Notes: generated from the letters alone by a model not told the origin. Shown: positions 1 through 8,230, numbered from the stretch's first letter. The stretch is 30,333 bases of DNA from Syntrophomonas sp. UBA5288 (GCA_002408445.1 DHSK01000085.1:1-30333); one strand, 5' to 3'. Numbers and translations: made by a program.

Positions 1-714
1 AATGGCGGGACCCTTTTTTTAGATGAGATCGGAGATATGCCCTTGGAGGTTCAACCGGTTTTGTTACGGGTTTTGGAAGATAAGAAAGTGATGAGAATCG
101 GCGGAAAAAAGTATATCCCGGTTGACTTCCGAGTTATTGCAGCGACCAATAAAGACCTACTGGAATTGGTCAGGAACAAAGAGTTCCGCCAGGATCTTTA
201 CTACCGCCTGGCTGTATTTAAGCTTCATATACCGCCTTTAAAAGAAAGAAACGAAGATATTCTGCAGTTGGCCAATTATTTCATTGAAAGATACTGCAAA
301 CTAACGGATGCCGCCCATATTCCCAAGTTAAGTCCAACAGTAAAAGGAATACTGTCTGAATATGATTGGCCCGGGAATGTACGGCAACTGCAAAATGCCA
401 TTACCTATGCATTGGCAATGGTCAGTGATGGTGTTATAGAAGTGGAACATCTGCCGGATGAGATCGTGCAAAGTATTCCCAGAATTAAGCGCATCATTAG
501 GCAATCCACCAATGATAACGAACTTGACCACAATGAGGCAATGGAAGGCAAGGTTATTTTGGATGCTAATATGTCCATGCCACAAGTAGAAAAGATTGTT
601 ATCGAAAACACTTTGCATAGGACTGGGTATAATATACCTAATACAGCCAATATACTAGGCTTTGCACGCTCAACATTATATAGAAAACTTAAAGAATATA
701 ATATAAACTGCTAG
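1..714 (+). CDS. Sigma-54-dependent transcriptional activator, C-terminal part (5' end outside window)
   Basis: The reading frame is open from base 1, so the start and the N-terminal sensor lie upstream of the window. The visible 237 residues begin inside the AAA+ sigma-54 interaction domain: a Walker B-type segment (GGTLFLDEIGDM) is followed by LLRVLEDKKVMRIGG, the FRVIAATN sensor I stretch and the FRQDLYYRL arginine-finger region, then WPGNVRQLQN (sensor II). The last 45 or so residues form a Fis-type helix-turn-helix ending in ARSTLYRKLKEY. Such proteins hydrolyse ATP to open promoters bound by sigma-54 RNA polymerase. The next gene set begins with a good -24/-12 promoter at 832-849, so I infer that this protein activates the molybdoenzyme operon. 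Its signal cannot be predicted because the sensor domain is missing. Family call very secure; target inferred. Confidence 0.95.
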   Translation, partial: NGGTLFLDEIGDMPLEVQPVLLRVLEDKKVMRIGGKKYIPVDFRVIAATNKDLLELVRNKEFRQDLYYRLAVFKLHIPPLKERNEDILQLANYFIERYCKLTDAAHIPKLSPTVKGILSEYDWPGNVRQLQNAITYALAMVSDGVIEVEHLPDEIVQSIPRIKRIIRQSTNDNELDHNEAMEGKVILDANMSMPQVEKIVIENTLHRTGYNIPNTANILGFARSTLYRKLKEYNINC

Positions 715-732
715 ACGGAAACTACATATTTT

Positions 733-796
733 ACGCCGGATATTTTTTCTCATTCTCGAATGATCCTTTAATGAGACAAGATATCCGGCGTTTTCG
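733..796 (+). terminator. Rho-independent terminator after the activator gene
   Basis: ACGCCGGATAT (733-743) pairs perfectly with ATATCCGGCGT (781-791), and an inner CTCATT (749-754) pairs with AATGAG (770-775). The stem is followed by TTTTCGTTT. It separates the activator transcript from the sigma-54 promoter downstream. An inverted repeat in this place could also serve as an activator binding site; the sequence does not decide this. Confidence 0.75.
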
Positions 797-831
797 TTTG
801 CCCATGATCCCTATTTCTAGCCTTTCTGAGC

Positions 832-849
832 TTGGCATGCTTATTGCAA
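832..849 (+). promoter_or_regulatory. Sigma-54 (-24/-12) promoter of the molybdoenzyme operon
   Basis: TTGGCATGcttaTTGCAA has GG at 834-835 and GC at 846-847, exactly 12 bases apart, matching the sigma-54 consensus TGGCAC-N5-TTGCA at nearly every conserved position. It lies 37 bases before the first operon start codon and just after a gene for a sigma-54 activator. Transcription would start near 859-861. No clear upstream activator-site repeat was seen other than the terminator stem at 733-791. Confidence 0.85.
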
Positions 850-885
850 TTAATTACGGCAACTACAAAATAAGGAGGGTTAGCA

Positions 886-3372
886 GTGAGTAAGGAAAAA
901 GTCGTAAGCAAATTACAAAAAAGGCATGAGGGAGATAAGACCTTCTATCACACCTGTCTGCAAAATGCCTGCTGGGATGTTAGTTGTATTATTCGCAGTC
1001 GGGTAAAAGACGGTGTAGTGACTGCTATTGAGCCTGATGATTCTGTTAACAAAGGGGCAGGCCGCGAAGATATCAGCGAGGATGCCATTAATAAGGGAAT
1101 GATTCAAACTCGTGCGTGTCCCATGGGCCATGCCTGGAAAAAGGAAATGTATTCCCCCACCAGAATATTGTATCCCATGAAGCGCGTTGGCGGAAAAGGC
1201 TTCGGTAATGGATATTTTGAAAGGATTTCATGGGAAGAAGCCCTTGATACCATTGCTGCTAAAACGACAGAAATAATGGATAAATATGGGCCCTATAGTA
1301 TTCTTCATTCCCAATATTCATTCTTCAGGACCTCAAGTTTTCCGCTTGGGCCATGGTTAGGCGCTGGTGTTGCCACTTGGGGTGATCATTCTACCTCTGG
1401 ACATACACCGGGGGAAAAATTCCACCTGGGCTTTGATCTGGTGAAAGCACTCATCACGGGCGAGAGTGATGTTTTTGTAGGGTATGAGGCGCCAGACCTG
1501 CTTAATTCCAAACTTATCGTACTTTGGGGTCACAATCCTCTGGTTGGCTGGTTTGGTCCGACTTCCTACTATATGAAATTGGCCAGAGAAAAAGGCATTC
1601 CCATTATTGTTATCGATCCACGGTACACCACCAGTGCAGAAGTACTGGGAGATCAATGGATTCCCATCCGGCCAGGAACCGACTTGGCTATGATGCTGGC
1701 AGTTGCACATGTCCTCTATGAAGAAGATCTGTACGACCATGCTTATGTTGAAAAATATGTTGAGCCGGAAGGATTTGCTAAATGGCGCGATTACATCATG
1801 GGTGGAACAGATGGACAAGCCAAGACGCCGGAATGGGCAGAAGAAATCTGTACTGTACCGGCGGAAACTATCAGAGCCTTTGCCAGACTATACGCAGCCA
1901 GCCAGCCGGTACATCTTCAGTACCATTACGGAGCGGCCAAACGTCATTTGGGTGAATATTCTGCATCGGCAGCCATGCTGCTTCAGGCGATGACTGGTAA
2001 TCTAACCATTCCCGGCGGATGCGAAACCGGTTGTTGTCTGGTTACACCTACTCGGATGCCATTCCCTGCCGCGGATTTCCAGAAGGCACCACCTGAGTAT
2101 CAGGCGCCGGTTTGTCTGAACCAGAACAAATGGGCTGAAGCCGTACTTCTCAGAGAAGATTATGATCAGGGCAAAATTACTGAAACCGAGTACCGCCGTG
2201 CAATAGGTTGTGCATTAGAGAATCCTCTGCCAAATATTAAAATGGTGATATTTGAAAACAACTGGTTAAATAATGAACATCACGTGAATAAGCGGGTCCA
2301 GGCAGCAGCAAAATTAGACTTTTCCTGGGGCTTTATGTGGCATCATAACCAGCCTACCGCACAGTGGATGGATATTGTATTACCGGGACCTATTCATATA
2401 TTTGAAAGCACCGACAGCTATCTTTTGGGACAGCAGCGGTTTATGTCAGGTCCTTCAGGACTGCGCAACTACTTCCTGTACAGCCAGAAAGCAGTTAATG
2501 CACCTGGTGAAGTTCGTCCCAAAGATTGGGTTTACACCCAACTCGCCAACCGTCTGGGTATAGGCGAGAAATTCAACCCCTTACTCAAAGATGTGTCTTG
2601 GGAAGATTGGGATACAGAAGTTGAAAAGCTGTACCGGAAGGGCTATGAAAAGTGGGCTGATGAGAATCGTGAATATATGGCGCTTCTAGGCGTAGACGTA
2701 AAACCCTGGGATGAATTCCTGAAAGAGCCGGTTGTAAGGGTACCGATTGATGAACCTTATCATGCTTACAAAGGCAAACTTGAGGCCGGCGGCAATCCCT
2801 TTGAAGGTACCATTTCCGGTAAAGTTGAATTTTCATCCCAATATCTTGAAACCACTGACCTGCGCAATACTGATTATGGCGGGAAAATGGATCCCATGCC
2901 GGTTTGGGAACCCAGTTACATGAATGAACCGGCTAATGATAGTTTCTATCACCCTAAAACCAAAAAATATCCACTGTCACTAATAACACCGGTTTCCATT
3001 TACAGACAGCATTCCTGTCATGACAATAACCCTTTGCTGCGTGATGACTGTTACCGCCACGCAGTGTGGATAAACCCTTCAGATGCCAAGGCCAGAGGAA
3101 TCCAAGATGACGATCTGGTTATGGTTTCCAACGAATATGGTGAAATGATTATTCCGGCTTACGTTACCTCCAAAATGATGCCGGGCACTGCTTCAGTTCA
3201 TCATGGAGCATGGTATCAGCCCAATGATATTAAAACAGATGTTATGCCGTATGGTATCGATCGGCGCGGAGCCTGCAACCTGCTTATCGGTGATACCCAT
3301 TTGCCTCATATAGTTGGAGATTTGCTGGTGGCAGGTCTGGTGGAAATTAAGAAATTTGGAGGTGAACGATAA
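886..3372 (+). CDS. Molybdopterin oxidoreductase, catalytic subunit (DMSO reductase family)
   Basis: This 828-residue protein carries a bis-molybdopterin guanine dinucleotide Mo or W cofactor. Near the N-terminus Cys24, Cys29, Cys34 and Cys78 are candidates for a [4Fe-4S] cluster; the x4/x4 spacing is unusual. The stretch GDHSTSGH (166-173) lines up with GDYSTGA of DMSO/TMAO reductases, so Ser169 is the likely metal ligand. The C-terminal third has the dinucleotide-binding fold (around HSCHDNNPLL and GDTHLPHIVG). There is no twin-arginine signal, so the enzyme should stay in the cytoplasm. The start has a good AAGGAGGG site (872-879). The stop overlaps the iron-sulfur subunit start. The substrate is unknown; a reductase, hydroxylase or transhydroxylase is possible. 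Confidence 0.92.
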   Translation: MSKEKVVSKLQKRHEGDKTFYHTCLQNACWDVSCIIRSRVKDGVVTAIEPDDSVNKGAGREDISEDAINKGMIQTRACPMGHAWKKEMYSPTRILYPMKRVGGKGFGNGYFERISWEEALDTIAAKTTEIMDKYGPYSILHSQYSFFRTSSFPLGPWLGAGVATWGDHSTSGHTPGEKFHLGFDLVKALITGESDVFVGYEAPDLLNSKLIVLWGHNPLVGWFGPTSYYMKLAREKGIPIIVIDPRYTTSAEVLGDQWIPIRPGTDLAMMLAVAHVLYEEDLYDHAYVEKYVEPEGFAKWRDYIMGGTDGQAKTPEWAEEICTVPAETIRAFARLYAASQPVHLQYHYGAAKRHLGEYSASAAMLLQAMTGNLTIPGGCETGCCLVTPTRMPFPAADFQKAPPEYQAPVCLNQNKWAEAVLLREDYDQGKITETEYRRAIGCALENPLPNIKMVIFENNWLNNEHHVNKRVQAAAKLDFSWGFMWHHNQPTAQWMDIVLPGPIHIFESTDSYLLGQQRFMSGPSGLRNYFLYSQKAVNAPGEVRPKDWVYTQLANRLGIGEKFNPLLKDVSWEDWDTEVEKLYRKGYEKWADENREYMALLGVDVKPWDEFLKEPVVRVPIDEPYHAYKGKLEAGGNPFEGTISGKVEFSSQYLETTDLRNTDYGGKMDPMPVWEPSYMNEPANDSFYHPKTKKYPLSLITPVSIYRQHSCHDNNPLLRDDCYRHAVWINPSDAKARGIQDDDLVMVSNEYGEMIIPAYVTSKMMPGTASVHHGAWYQPNDIKTDVMPYGIDRRGACNLLIGDTHLPHIVGDLLVAGLVEIKKFGGER

Positions 3373-4112
3373 TGACTCAATATGCTTTCTTTTTTGATCA
3401 GAGCAGATGTTATGGCTGTCAAGCCTGCAGTGTCGCATGCAAGGATTGGAATGGTATTGAGCCCGGACCGGAAAAATGGATGACGGTATACGAATGGGAA
3501 AAAGGAACCTATCCCGACTTGCGGGTACATGATCTGGCTTTTTCCTGCGGACACTGCCAGAACCCGGTTTGTATCAAAGCCTGCCCGAACAACGCCATCT
3601 TTAAAGAAGACAAGTATGGAGCAGTTTTAGTGGATGAAGATAAATGTACCGGAAATCGCCAATGTATCATCGCGTGTCCTTATGGTGCGCCAAAGTTCGC
3701 AAGTGATGCACCGGGCACCAAAATGAGTAAATGCACCATGTGTATTGATCGTTTGGAAAAGGGTGAAAAACCCATGTGTGTTGTCTCTTGTCCGTTAAGA
3801 GCTCTCGATTTTGGTACTTTGGAAGAGATAGAAGCAAAATACGGCAGTCTGCGTCAGTTGGAAGATATGCCTGCTCCAGATACCAAACCGGCGTTCATTG
3901 TCCGGCCTCATACAGAGAAAAAAAAGCTTGTGCCTTATGATAAGGACAAAGCACTTTTTCTAATGCAACAACGCGGCGATCTGGGCACTGTTTTTGAGAA
4001 CGTCGAAGATGTAACCAACGTAAAAGAAGGCGTAGTTCCCCGGACCAAATTAATAATGAAACACACTAACAGCAAAGATCTATTAGCTCAAACTCGTAAT
4101 GATATCGGCTAA
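3372..4112 (+). CDS. 4Fe-4S ferredoxin-type electron-transfer subunit (DmsB-like)
   Basis: This 246-residue partner of the upstream molybdoenzyme has four cysteine groups typical of the DmsB/NrfC/PhsB type: CYGCQACSVAC, CGHCQNPVCIKAC, CTGNRQCIIAC and CTMCIDRL followed by CVVSC. They should hold up to four [4Fe-4S] clusters. Established role: passes electrons to or from the Mo subunit. Its ATG shares one base with the end of the catalytic gene (ATAATGA), so translation is probably coupled. No Tat signal is present and no NrfD/DmsC-type membrane anchor follows. The electron partner is therefore likely a soluble carrier, or the clusters serve an internal role as in transhydroxylases (inference). 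Confidence 0.93.
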   Translation: MTQYAFFFDQSRCYGCQACSVACKDWNGIEPGPEKWMTVYEWEKGTYPDLRVHDLAFSCGHCQNPVCIKACPNNAIFKEDKYGAVLVDEDKCTGNRQCIIACPYGAPKFASDAPGTKMSKCTMCIDRLEKGEKPMCVVSCPLRALDFGTLEEIEAKYGSLRQLEDMPAPDTKPAFIVRPHTEKKKLVPYDKDKALFLMQQRGDLGTVFENVEDVTNVKEGVVPRTKLIMKHTNSKDLLAQTRNDIG

Positions 4113-4138
4113 AAGCCAGGGTAACCTATTCTTGTTAA

Positions 4139-4162
4139 CACCGGGGGAATTTTCCCCCGGTG
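4139..4162 (+). promoter_or_regulatory. Strong intercistronic hairpin before the chaperone gene
   Basis: CACCGGGGG (4139-4147) pairs with CCCCCGGTG (4154-4162) around an AATTTT loop. No T-run follows, so it is unlikely to be a full terminator. It sits between the two structural genes and the chaperone/transporter genes, where such stems often protect the upstream mRNA and lower downstream expression (inference). Confidence 0.6.
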
Positions 4163-4178
4163 CATTAAAAGGAGTGTT

Positions 4179-4820
4179 ATGCAAGTGGAATACAATATAG
4201 AGCCGATTAACACCAAAATATTTATCTTTCTGGCGGAAGCTTATAAATCTGAGTTAAATAAAAAAAGAACACTTAAACTTCTTCATCTCCTTGAGCAAAT
4301 CGGGACTGATGCACAGGAAATCCAATTTGTGCTGAATCAATTGAAGGATTCTCTGGTACAAATATCAGCCAATATGGAAAAGAGCTTACTGCCTTTGGGA
4401 ATAGAATACACGAACATTTTCCGGGGAACAGGTCCAAAATCGGTTTTCCTTTATGAAGCGGTTCATCGCAGCCAGGAAGGTCTCATGTATGAAGGTCCCT
4501 TTTTTGAGGTGAAATCCTGCTATGAGAAGTTCGGCTTTGAAACCGAGCCTGATTGGGTCGAGCCGGAAGATCATATATCCGTTGAGTGTCAGTATTTAGC
4601 CTTTTTAAGTGAGAAAATGGCGAAAGGTCACGATGACGGCGATTTTAAAAAGGAAACATTTTGGCAAGAGCAAAAAATTCATTTTGTCCGGGAGCATTTT
4701 TTACAATGGGTACCTCAAGTGAGTGTGCAGGTAATACAAAATACATCCTCGGATTTTTATAAAGGATTAGGAATTTTGACTGAAGCAGTATGTAAGCAGC
4801 TATCCTCAGATATAAATTAA
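4179..4820 (+). CDS. TorD/DmsD-family molybdoenzyme chaperone
   Basis: This 213-residue, mostly helical protein has the family signature EPEDHISVECQYLAFL (the E-P-x-D-H motif) in its second half. TorD/DmsD/NarJ proteins bind the apo catalytic subunit, help cofactor insertion and hold back export until folding is done. Because the catalytic subunit here has no Tat signal, the likely role is cofactor loading only. The gene is the third of the operon, with GGAG (4171-4174) just upstream of its ATG. Family assigned from the motif, size and neighbours. Confidence 0.85.
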   Translation: MQVEYNIEPINTKIFIFLAEAYKSELNKKRTLKLLHLLEQIGTDAQEIQFVLNQLKDSLVQISANMEKSLLPLGIEYTNIFRGTGPKSVFLYEAVHRSQEGLMYEGPFFEVKSCYEKFGFETEPDWVEPEDHISVECQYLAFLSEKMAKGHDDGDFKKETFWQEQKIHFVREHFLQWVPQVSVQVIQNTSSDFYKGLGILTEAVCKQLSSDIN

Positions 4821-4855
4821 TTTTATTAAATTAATAGCTTAGGAGGTAAGTAGGA

Positions 4856-6043
4856 ATGAACATGATTAATGAGAATAAAATCAAATATCAACCCTGGGCC
4901 ATGGTTGCTGCTCTATTTATGTTTTCCGGTATGGTGGCAGCTATGCACCAATTTAAAATACCGACTATCATGACCGAAGTTGCCAAAAGTTTTAATATGC
5001 CATTGGAACAGGCTGCCTGGATGATGTCCATCTTCACTTTTGTCGGTATTTTCCTGGCATTGCCGACGGGTGGTCTGGCTCAAAAATTTGGCCCGAAAAA
5101 TATGGTAGTAGCTGCGGCGGTATTAGTGGCAGCAGGTTCCCTGGTTGGATCTATGGCTACCAGCGGCGGCATGCTGATTTTTTCCAGAGCTATAGAAGGT
5201 GTAGGTTTTATTTTGGTTACCGTATGCGGACCCATGGCGATCGGAAAATATGTGGAGCCGTCAAAACTAGGATCGGCCATGGGGATCTGGGCCGTATGGG
5301 TCAGTGTTGGGCAGGTTATTGCCTTTAATTTGACGCCTCCGTTATATAAATCAATTGGTCTTAGCGGGGTGTGGATTGTCTATGCTGTACTTGCTCTCGT
5401 TTTGGGTAGTGCTGTCCTTGTTGGCATAAAGACACCGAAAGAACTTAACTCTGAAAATATCGAGCAAAGCAATGTGAAGACTTCGGAAGCATTCAAAAAT
5501 AAAGACCTGTGGCTTCTGTGTTTATCCTTTGTTACTTTCTGTATTCTTATGATGTCTGTATTAACATTCGCCCCTACCTTCCTCACGAAAAATGGAGTAA
5601 GTGTAGCTACAGCAAGCTTTGCTACCAGTCTGCCGATGTTGCTGGGAATTATAGCTTCCCCGATATTTGGAGGATTATCCGATAAGATAGGATCCACCAA
5701 AAGCCTCCACCTTATTTCCTTGTTTGCCATGCTGCCGGCAGCAATTATGATGTTTTCATCTACCGGTATCGAAATGTACGTAGGAGCGGTTATCTTTGGC
5801 TTGGTAGGTATGGGGCACCCGGCCATGGTCCTTGCTTCCATTGGAAAAGTAAATCCCCAACCGGAACTGGCAGGCACTGGTATCGGCCTGCTTATGACTT
5901 GTCAGGGCTTGGGCATGTTCCTGGGCTCAATGCTTATGCCCTATTTCCTGCAAATGGGCGGCAATTGGACAGCAGCATCGTGGTTCCTGGCTCCTGTAGC
6001 AGCTATTGGATTAATATTAGGAGCCCTGTCCAAGTTCAAATAG
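4856..6043 (+). CDS. MFS transporter, 12 membrane spans
   Basis: This 395-residue membrane protein has about twelve hydrophobic segments with a hydrophilic central loop near residues 195-215 (KTPKELNSENIEQSNVKTSE). The loop between spans 2 and 3 reads GGLAQKFGPKN and the equivalent loop in the second half reads GGLSDKIGSTK, the classic MFS repeat signature. AGGAGGTAAG (4841-4850) is a very strong ribosome binding site before ATG 4856; ATG 4862 is a possible alternative. It follows the chaperone gene closely in the same operon, so it probably imports the substrate or exports the product of the cytoplasmic molybdoenzyme (inference). The substrate is not readable. Its last eight codons lie in the 341-bp repeat found again at 26145. 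Confidence 0.9.
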   Translation: MNMINENKIKYQPWAMVAALFMFSGMVAAMHQFKIPTIMTEVAKSFNMPLEQAAWMMSIFTFVGIFLALPTGGLAQKFGPKNMVVAAAVLVAAGSLVGSMATSGGMLIFSRAIEGVGFILVTVCGPMAIGKYVEPSKLGSAMGIWAVWVSVGQVIAFNLTPPLYKSIGLSGVWIVYAVLALVLGSAVLVGIKTPKELNSENIEQSNVKTSEAFKNKDLWLLCLSFVTFCILMMSVLTFAPTFLTKNGVSVATASFATSLPMLLGIIASPIFGGLSDKIGSTKSLHLISLFAMLPAAIMMFSSTGIEMYVGAVIFGLVGMGHPAMVLASIGKVNPQPELAGTGIGLLMTCQGLGMFLGSMLMPYFLQMGGNWTAASWFLAPVAAIGLILGALSKFK

Positions 6044-6357
6044 TTTAATTATATAGGGGAGTTAAATAAAATTAAGGAGGAGTTGATAAAGTGTGTTTTA
6101 GACCACCTTCATTATCAAAACCGAGAGAGTGTCCGGCTTGTGGCAAGAAGGTTCCGCGCATGTCGGGAAAAAATTTGAAAAATTGTCCTTTCTGCAAAGC
6201 AGAGCTCCCGGAAGAAACGATACCCTGCCCGGAATGCGGCGTTGAGCAGCCAATAAACAATAGGGTTTGCAAAAACTGCGGCTTTAACGGAAAACCGGGA
6301 TCCGGTGATCCGTTAAAACGAAAGGATAATTAAAAATGGGCTTGGTGATGCAGACAA
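6017..6357 (+). repeat. 341-bp direct repeat, copy 1
   Basis: This segment runs from the last codons of the MFS gene, through the zinc-ribbon gene, to GATGCAGACAA. It recurs in the same orientation at 26145-26485, offset 20,128. Comparison by eye finds two mismatches: 6300 (A, against T) and 6336 (A, against G). Sequence identity stops sharply at both ends. The ends show no inverted repeats, so the segment does not look like a small transposon. Confidence 0.95.
6091..6333 (+). CDS. Small double zinc-ribbon protein, copy 1
   Basis: This 80-residue protein has four knuckles: CPACGKKVPR, CPFCKAELPE, CPECGVEQP and CKNCGFNGK. They make two zinc ribbons of the rubredoxin/DZR type, and the tail is basic (PLKRKDN). 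The start is GTG at 6091 behind AAGGAGGAG (6073-6081). It is the last gene of the molybdoenzyme operon, 47 bases after the MFS gene. The function is unknown; such proteins bind nucleic acid or other proteins. An identical protein is encoded at 26219-26461, because the only base difference inside the gene (6300) is silent. Confidence 0.8.
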   Translation: MCFRPPSLSKPRECPACGKKVPRMSGKNLKNCPFCKAELPEETIPCPECGVEQPINNRVCKNCGFNGKPGSGDPLKRKDN

Positions 6358-6415
6358 CCCCATCAAGTACGCATCTTTAAATGAGAGATGGGTAGGAGGC
6401 ATTGCTATAAATGCC
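6336..6415 (+). other. Cluster of three stem-loops after the zinc-ribbon gene (possible structured RNA)
   Basis: Three stems follow each other: ATGGG (6336-6340) with CCCAT (6359-6363); CATCT (6372-6376) with AGATG (6386-6390); and GGCATT (6398-6403) with AATGCC (6410-6415). A TCACC just after (near 6425) could also pair with GGTGA in the first loop. I do not recognise a known RNA family. The first stem straddles the end of the direct repeat, so it is lost in copy 2. Confidence 0.3.
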
Positions 6416-6531
6416 CGGTAGACTCACCTTTTATGTTTTAGCCAGTCCGAAACATTACTATTCCATGACACTTCCAAAATTAATTCTGAGTAGCAAAAAC
6501 ATAGTATGTCTTTAAGATAAAGTCTGTGCAA

Positions 6532-6570
6532 AAAATAGCCTGCCGATTCATCGGTGGGCTATTTTGACTT
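6532..6570 (+). terminator. Rho-independent terminator ahead of the hipA-like gene
   Basis: AAAATAGCC (6532-6540) pairs with GGCTATTTT (6557-6565), with an inner CCGAT/ATCGG stem (6543-6547, 6550-6554) and a short T-rich tail. The near symmetry means it could stop transcription from either side. It probably ends the molybdoenzyme operon transcript. The rest of 6416-6653 shows no gene. Confidence 0.65.
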
Positions 6571-6653
6571 TGCTTGTTTATTTTATCTCTCCAATATTTT
6601 CCACGACATGTTATTATTAAAGAATAGAATGTACAACTAAAGTAGAATTCGAA

Positions 6654-7451
6654 GTGGTGATTTACTTGGAATGCTTTCATGTTGATAAAGTCTATGGAAA
6701 AATCGGAAATGGGGTTACGGAGCCGTTAGATGCTTGTTTAGATTCGGGGGACCGCGTTATTGTTAAACCATTTAATAATATTCAAGGGAACCTGGTACTT
6801 GTTAATGAATATATATGTTATAGACTATGTACAAAATTGGATATACCAATACCCAAAGCCGGGATTGCACTTATAAGTGAAAGGACAGAATGTCTTTGTG
6901 AACCCCCGGTCTATTCAGCGGAAAACTATGGGTATTGTTATTTTTCAAAACGAATCGATAAGGTAACTATCATTAACCGGGGAATAATCCCTAGAATTAC
7001 TAACAAAGCTGATTTTTATAAGATAATTTTGTTTGACCACCTCATTTATAATAAAGATAGAAATAGGGGCAACTTATTAGTAACGTCAGTGAAAAACCCA
7101 AAGCTTTATGCAATTGACCATACCCATGTTTTTAAAAATCAATCTATCTGGGACAAAAACTGTTTGCAGAGGGGAATGGACTCTGATGATTTCAACGACC
7201 TCGATATAATTAAATCGAACGAGAAAATATATAACTATTTTTGGGAATACTTAAACAAAGACCCAGCTATTTTGTTGCGCTTGGCAGATGAGTATAAAAA
7301 TAAGCTTAATTATACAGACTTGGAGATGTTCATAAATGAATTACCTGAACAATGGCATATTCCGGATGAGGACGCTCTAGCGCTCAAGGAGTACTTGATT
7401 TATAGATTGAATCATATGGAAGACATGTGCAAGTTAATTATCGGGAGGTGA
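6654..7451 (+). CDS. HipA-like protein kinase (HipA_2 type)
   Basis: This is a 265-residue HipA-type Ser/Thr kinase fold. DRVIVKPFNN (around residue 30) fits the nucleotide-binding lysine strand. DHLIYNKDRNRGN (128-140) fits the catalytic loop, with Asp135 and Asn140 as candidate catalytic and metal residues. YAIDHTHVF, with Asp155, fits the metal-binding DFG-like site. The protein is much shorter than classical HipA and lacks its N-terminal subdomain, as in the small HipA_2 family. GTG 6654 is used here; TTG 6666, behind GGTGAT (6656-6661), is an alternative. A DUF3037 gene starts 6 bases after its stop, a pairing known for this family. Its substrate is unknown. AT-rich compared with the molybdoenzyme genes. 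Confidence 0.75.
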   Translation: MVIYLECFHVDKVYGKIGNGVTEPLDACLDSGDRVIVKPFNNIQGNLVLVNEYICYRLCTKLDIPIPKAGIALISERTECLCEPPVYSAENYGYCYFSKRIDKVTIINRGIIPRITNKADFYKIILFDHLIYNKDRNRGNLLVTSVKNPKLYAIDHTHVFKNQSIWDKNCLQRGMDSDDFNDLDIIKSNEKIYNYFWEYLNKDPAILLRLADEYKNKLNYTDLEMFINELPEQWHIPDEDALALKEYLIYRLNHMEDMCKLIIGR

Positions 7452-7456
7452 ATGAA

Positions 7457-8230
7457 ATGTCAACGGTATGCTTCTCTGTCTTAAGTTATTATCCGTCTTT
7501 TATAACCAATGAAAACATTAATATTGGAATATTATTTTATGTTCCGGATAATAATCAGGCTATTTTTCATTCCATCACAAAATGGGATAGAGCGAAAGCT
7601 TTCGATGATGAACTTGATATAGATTTTATGAAAGACTATCTAAAAGGAATTGCTGATGAAGTGGAAGACCACTTATTTAGTTGTCAGTCAGATTTTGATT
7701 TTGAAGGGTTCATCAAATTTTATGTAAATGAATACAAATTTTCAAGTATCCAGACTGTCCAAATAGATCATATTGAGAATTTTATTGATAATACCCAAAA
7801 AATGTATTTGAAATTTGATTATGAAAAAGTTGAAAGATTAAATAAAAATCAGGAACGTCAATATATAAATAAATTATTAAAATCCTCTGATATACCTTAT
7901 TCTAGGAAAAGAATTAAGGGTGGTTTTAACGAGAACATTCAATATGATTATATTATTGGCGAATATGCCGTTAAGTTATTTACTTTTGAAGGGAAGAATC
8001 TCTCCTATTTAATTAGTTCTGCCAAGATGTGGGCTTATAATGCAGCGGAAATAAAGGGAAAATATAAAACCATTTTTATTTACGACAAAGAAATGAAAGA
8101 AAGTGAATATTATGATGCAATAATAAAAATATTGGAGCAAAATGCTTATAAGATCATGGCCTTTCAGGAGGGAATTGATTATTTGCTTTCATTAAAAAGG
8201 GACCAGTTAATTAATTCCATAGCGATATAA
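7457..8230 (+). CDS. DUF3037-like protein paired with the HipA-like kinase
   Basis: This 257-residue soluble protein begins STVCFSVLSYYPSFITNENINIG; the pattern of a tyrosine/proline strand followed by E-x-x-N-I-G-I is typical of DUF3037. The start at 7457 is preferred over the upstream in-frame ATG 7427 because GGGAGGTGA (7443-7451) lies six bases ahead and the upstream choice would overlap the kinase gene. The biochemical role is unknown. DUF3037 genes are repeatedly found next to HipA_2 kinases, so a kinase-partner or antitoxin-like role is possible (inference). There is no DNA-binding motif like that of HipB. Confidence 0.7.
   Translation: MSTVCFSVLSYYPSFITNENINIGILFYVPDNNQAIFHSITKWDRAKAFDDELDIDFMKDYLKGIADEVEDHLFSCQSDFDFEGFIKFYVNEYKFSSIQTVQIDHIENFIDNTQKMYLKFDYEKVERLNKNQERQYINKLLKSSDIPYSRKRIKGGFNENIQYDYIIGEYAVKLFTFEGKNLSYLISSAKMWAYNAAEIKGKYKTIFIYDKEMKESEYYDAIIKILEQNAYKIMAFQEGIDYLLSLKRDQLINSIAI

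Noticed and set aside
6017..6357. The 341-bp repeat as a small transposable element (MITE)
   Set aside because: Its ends are not inverted repeats, no target duplication was seen, and it starts inside the MFS coding sequence, so it is a segmental duplication.
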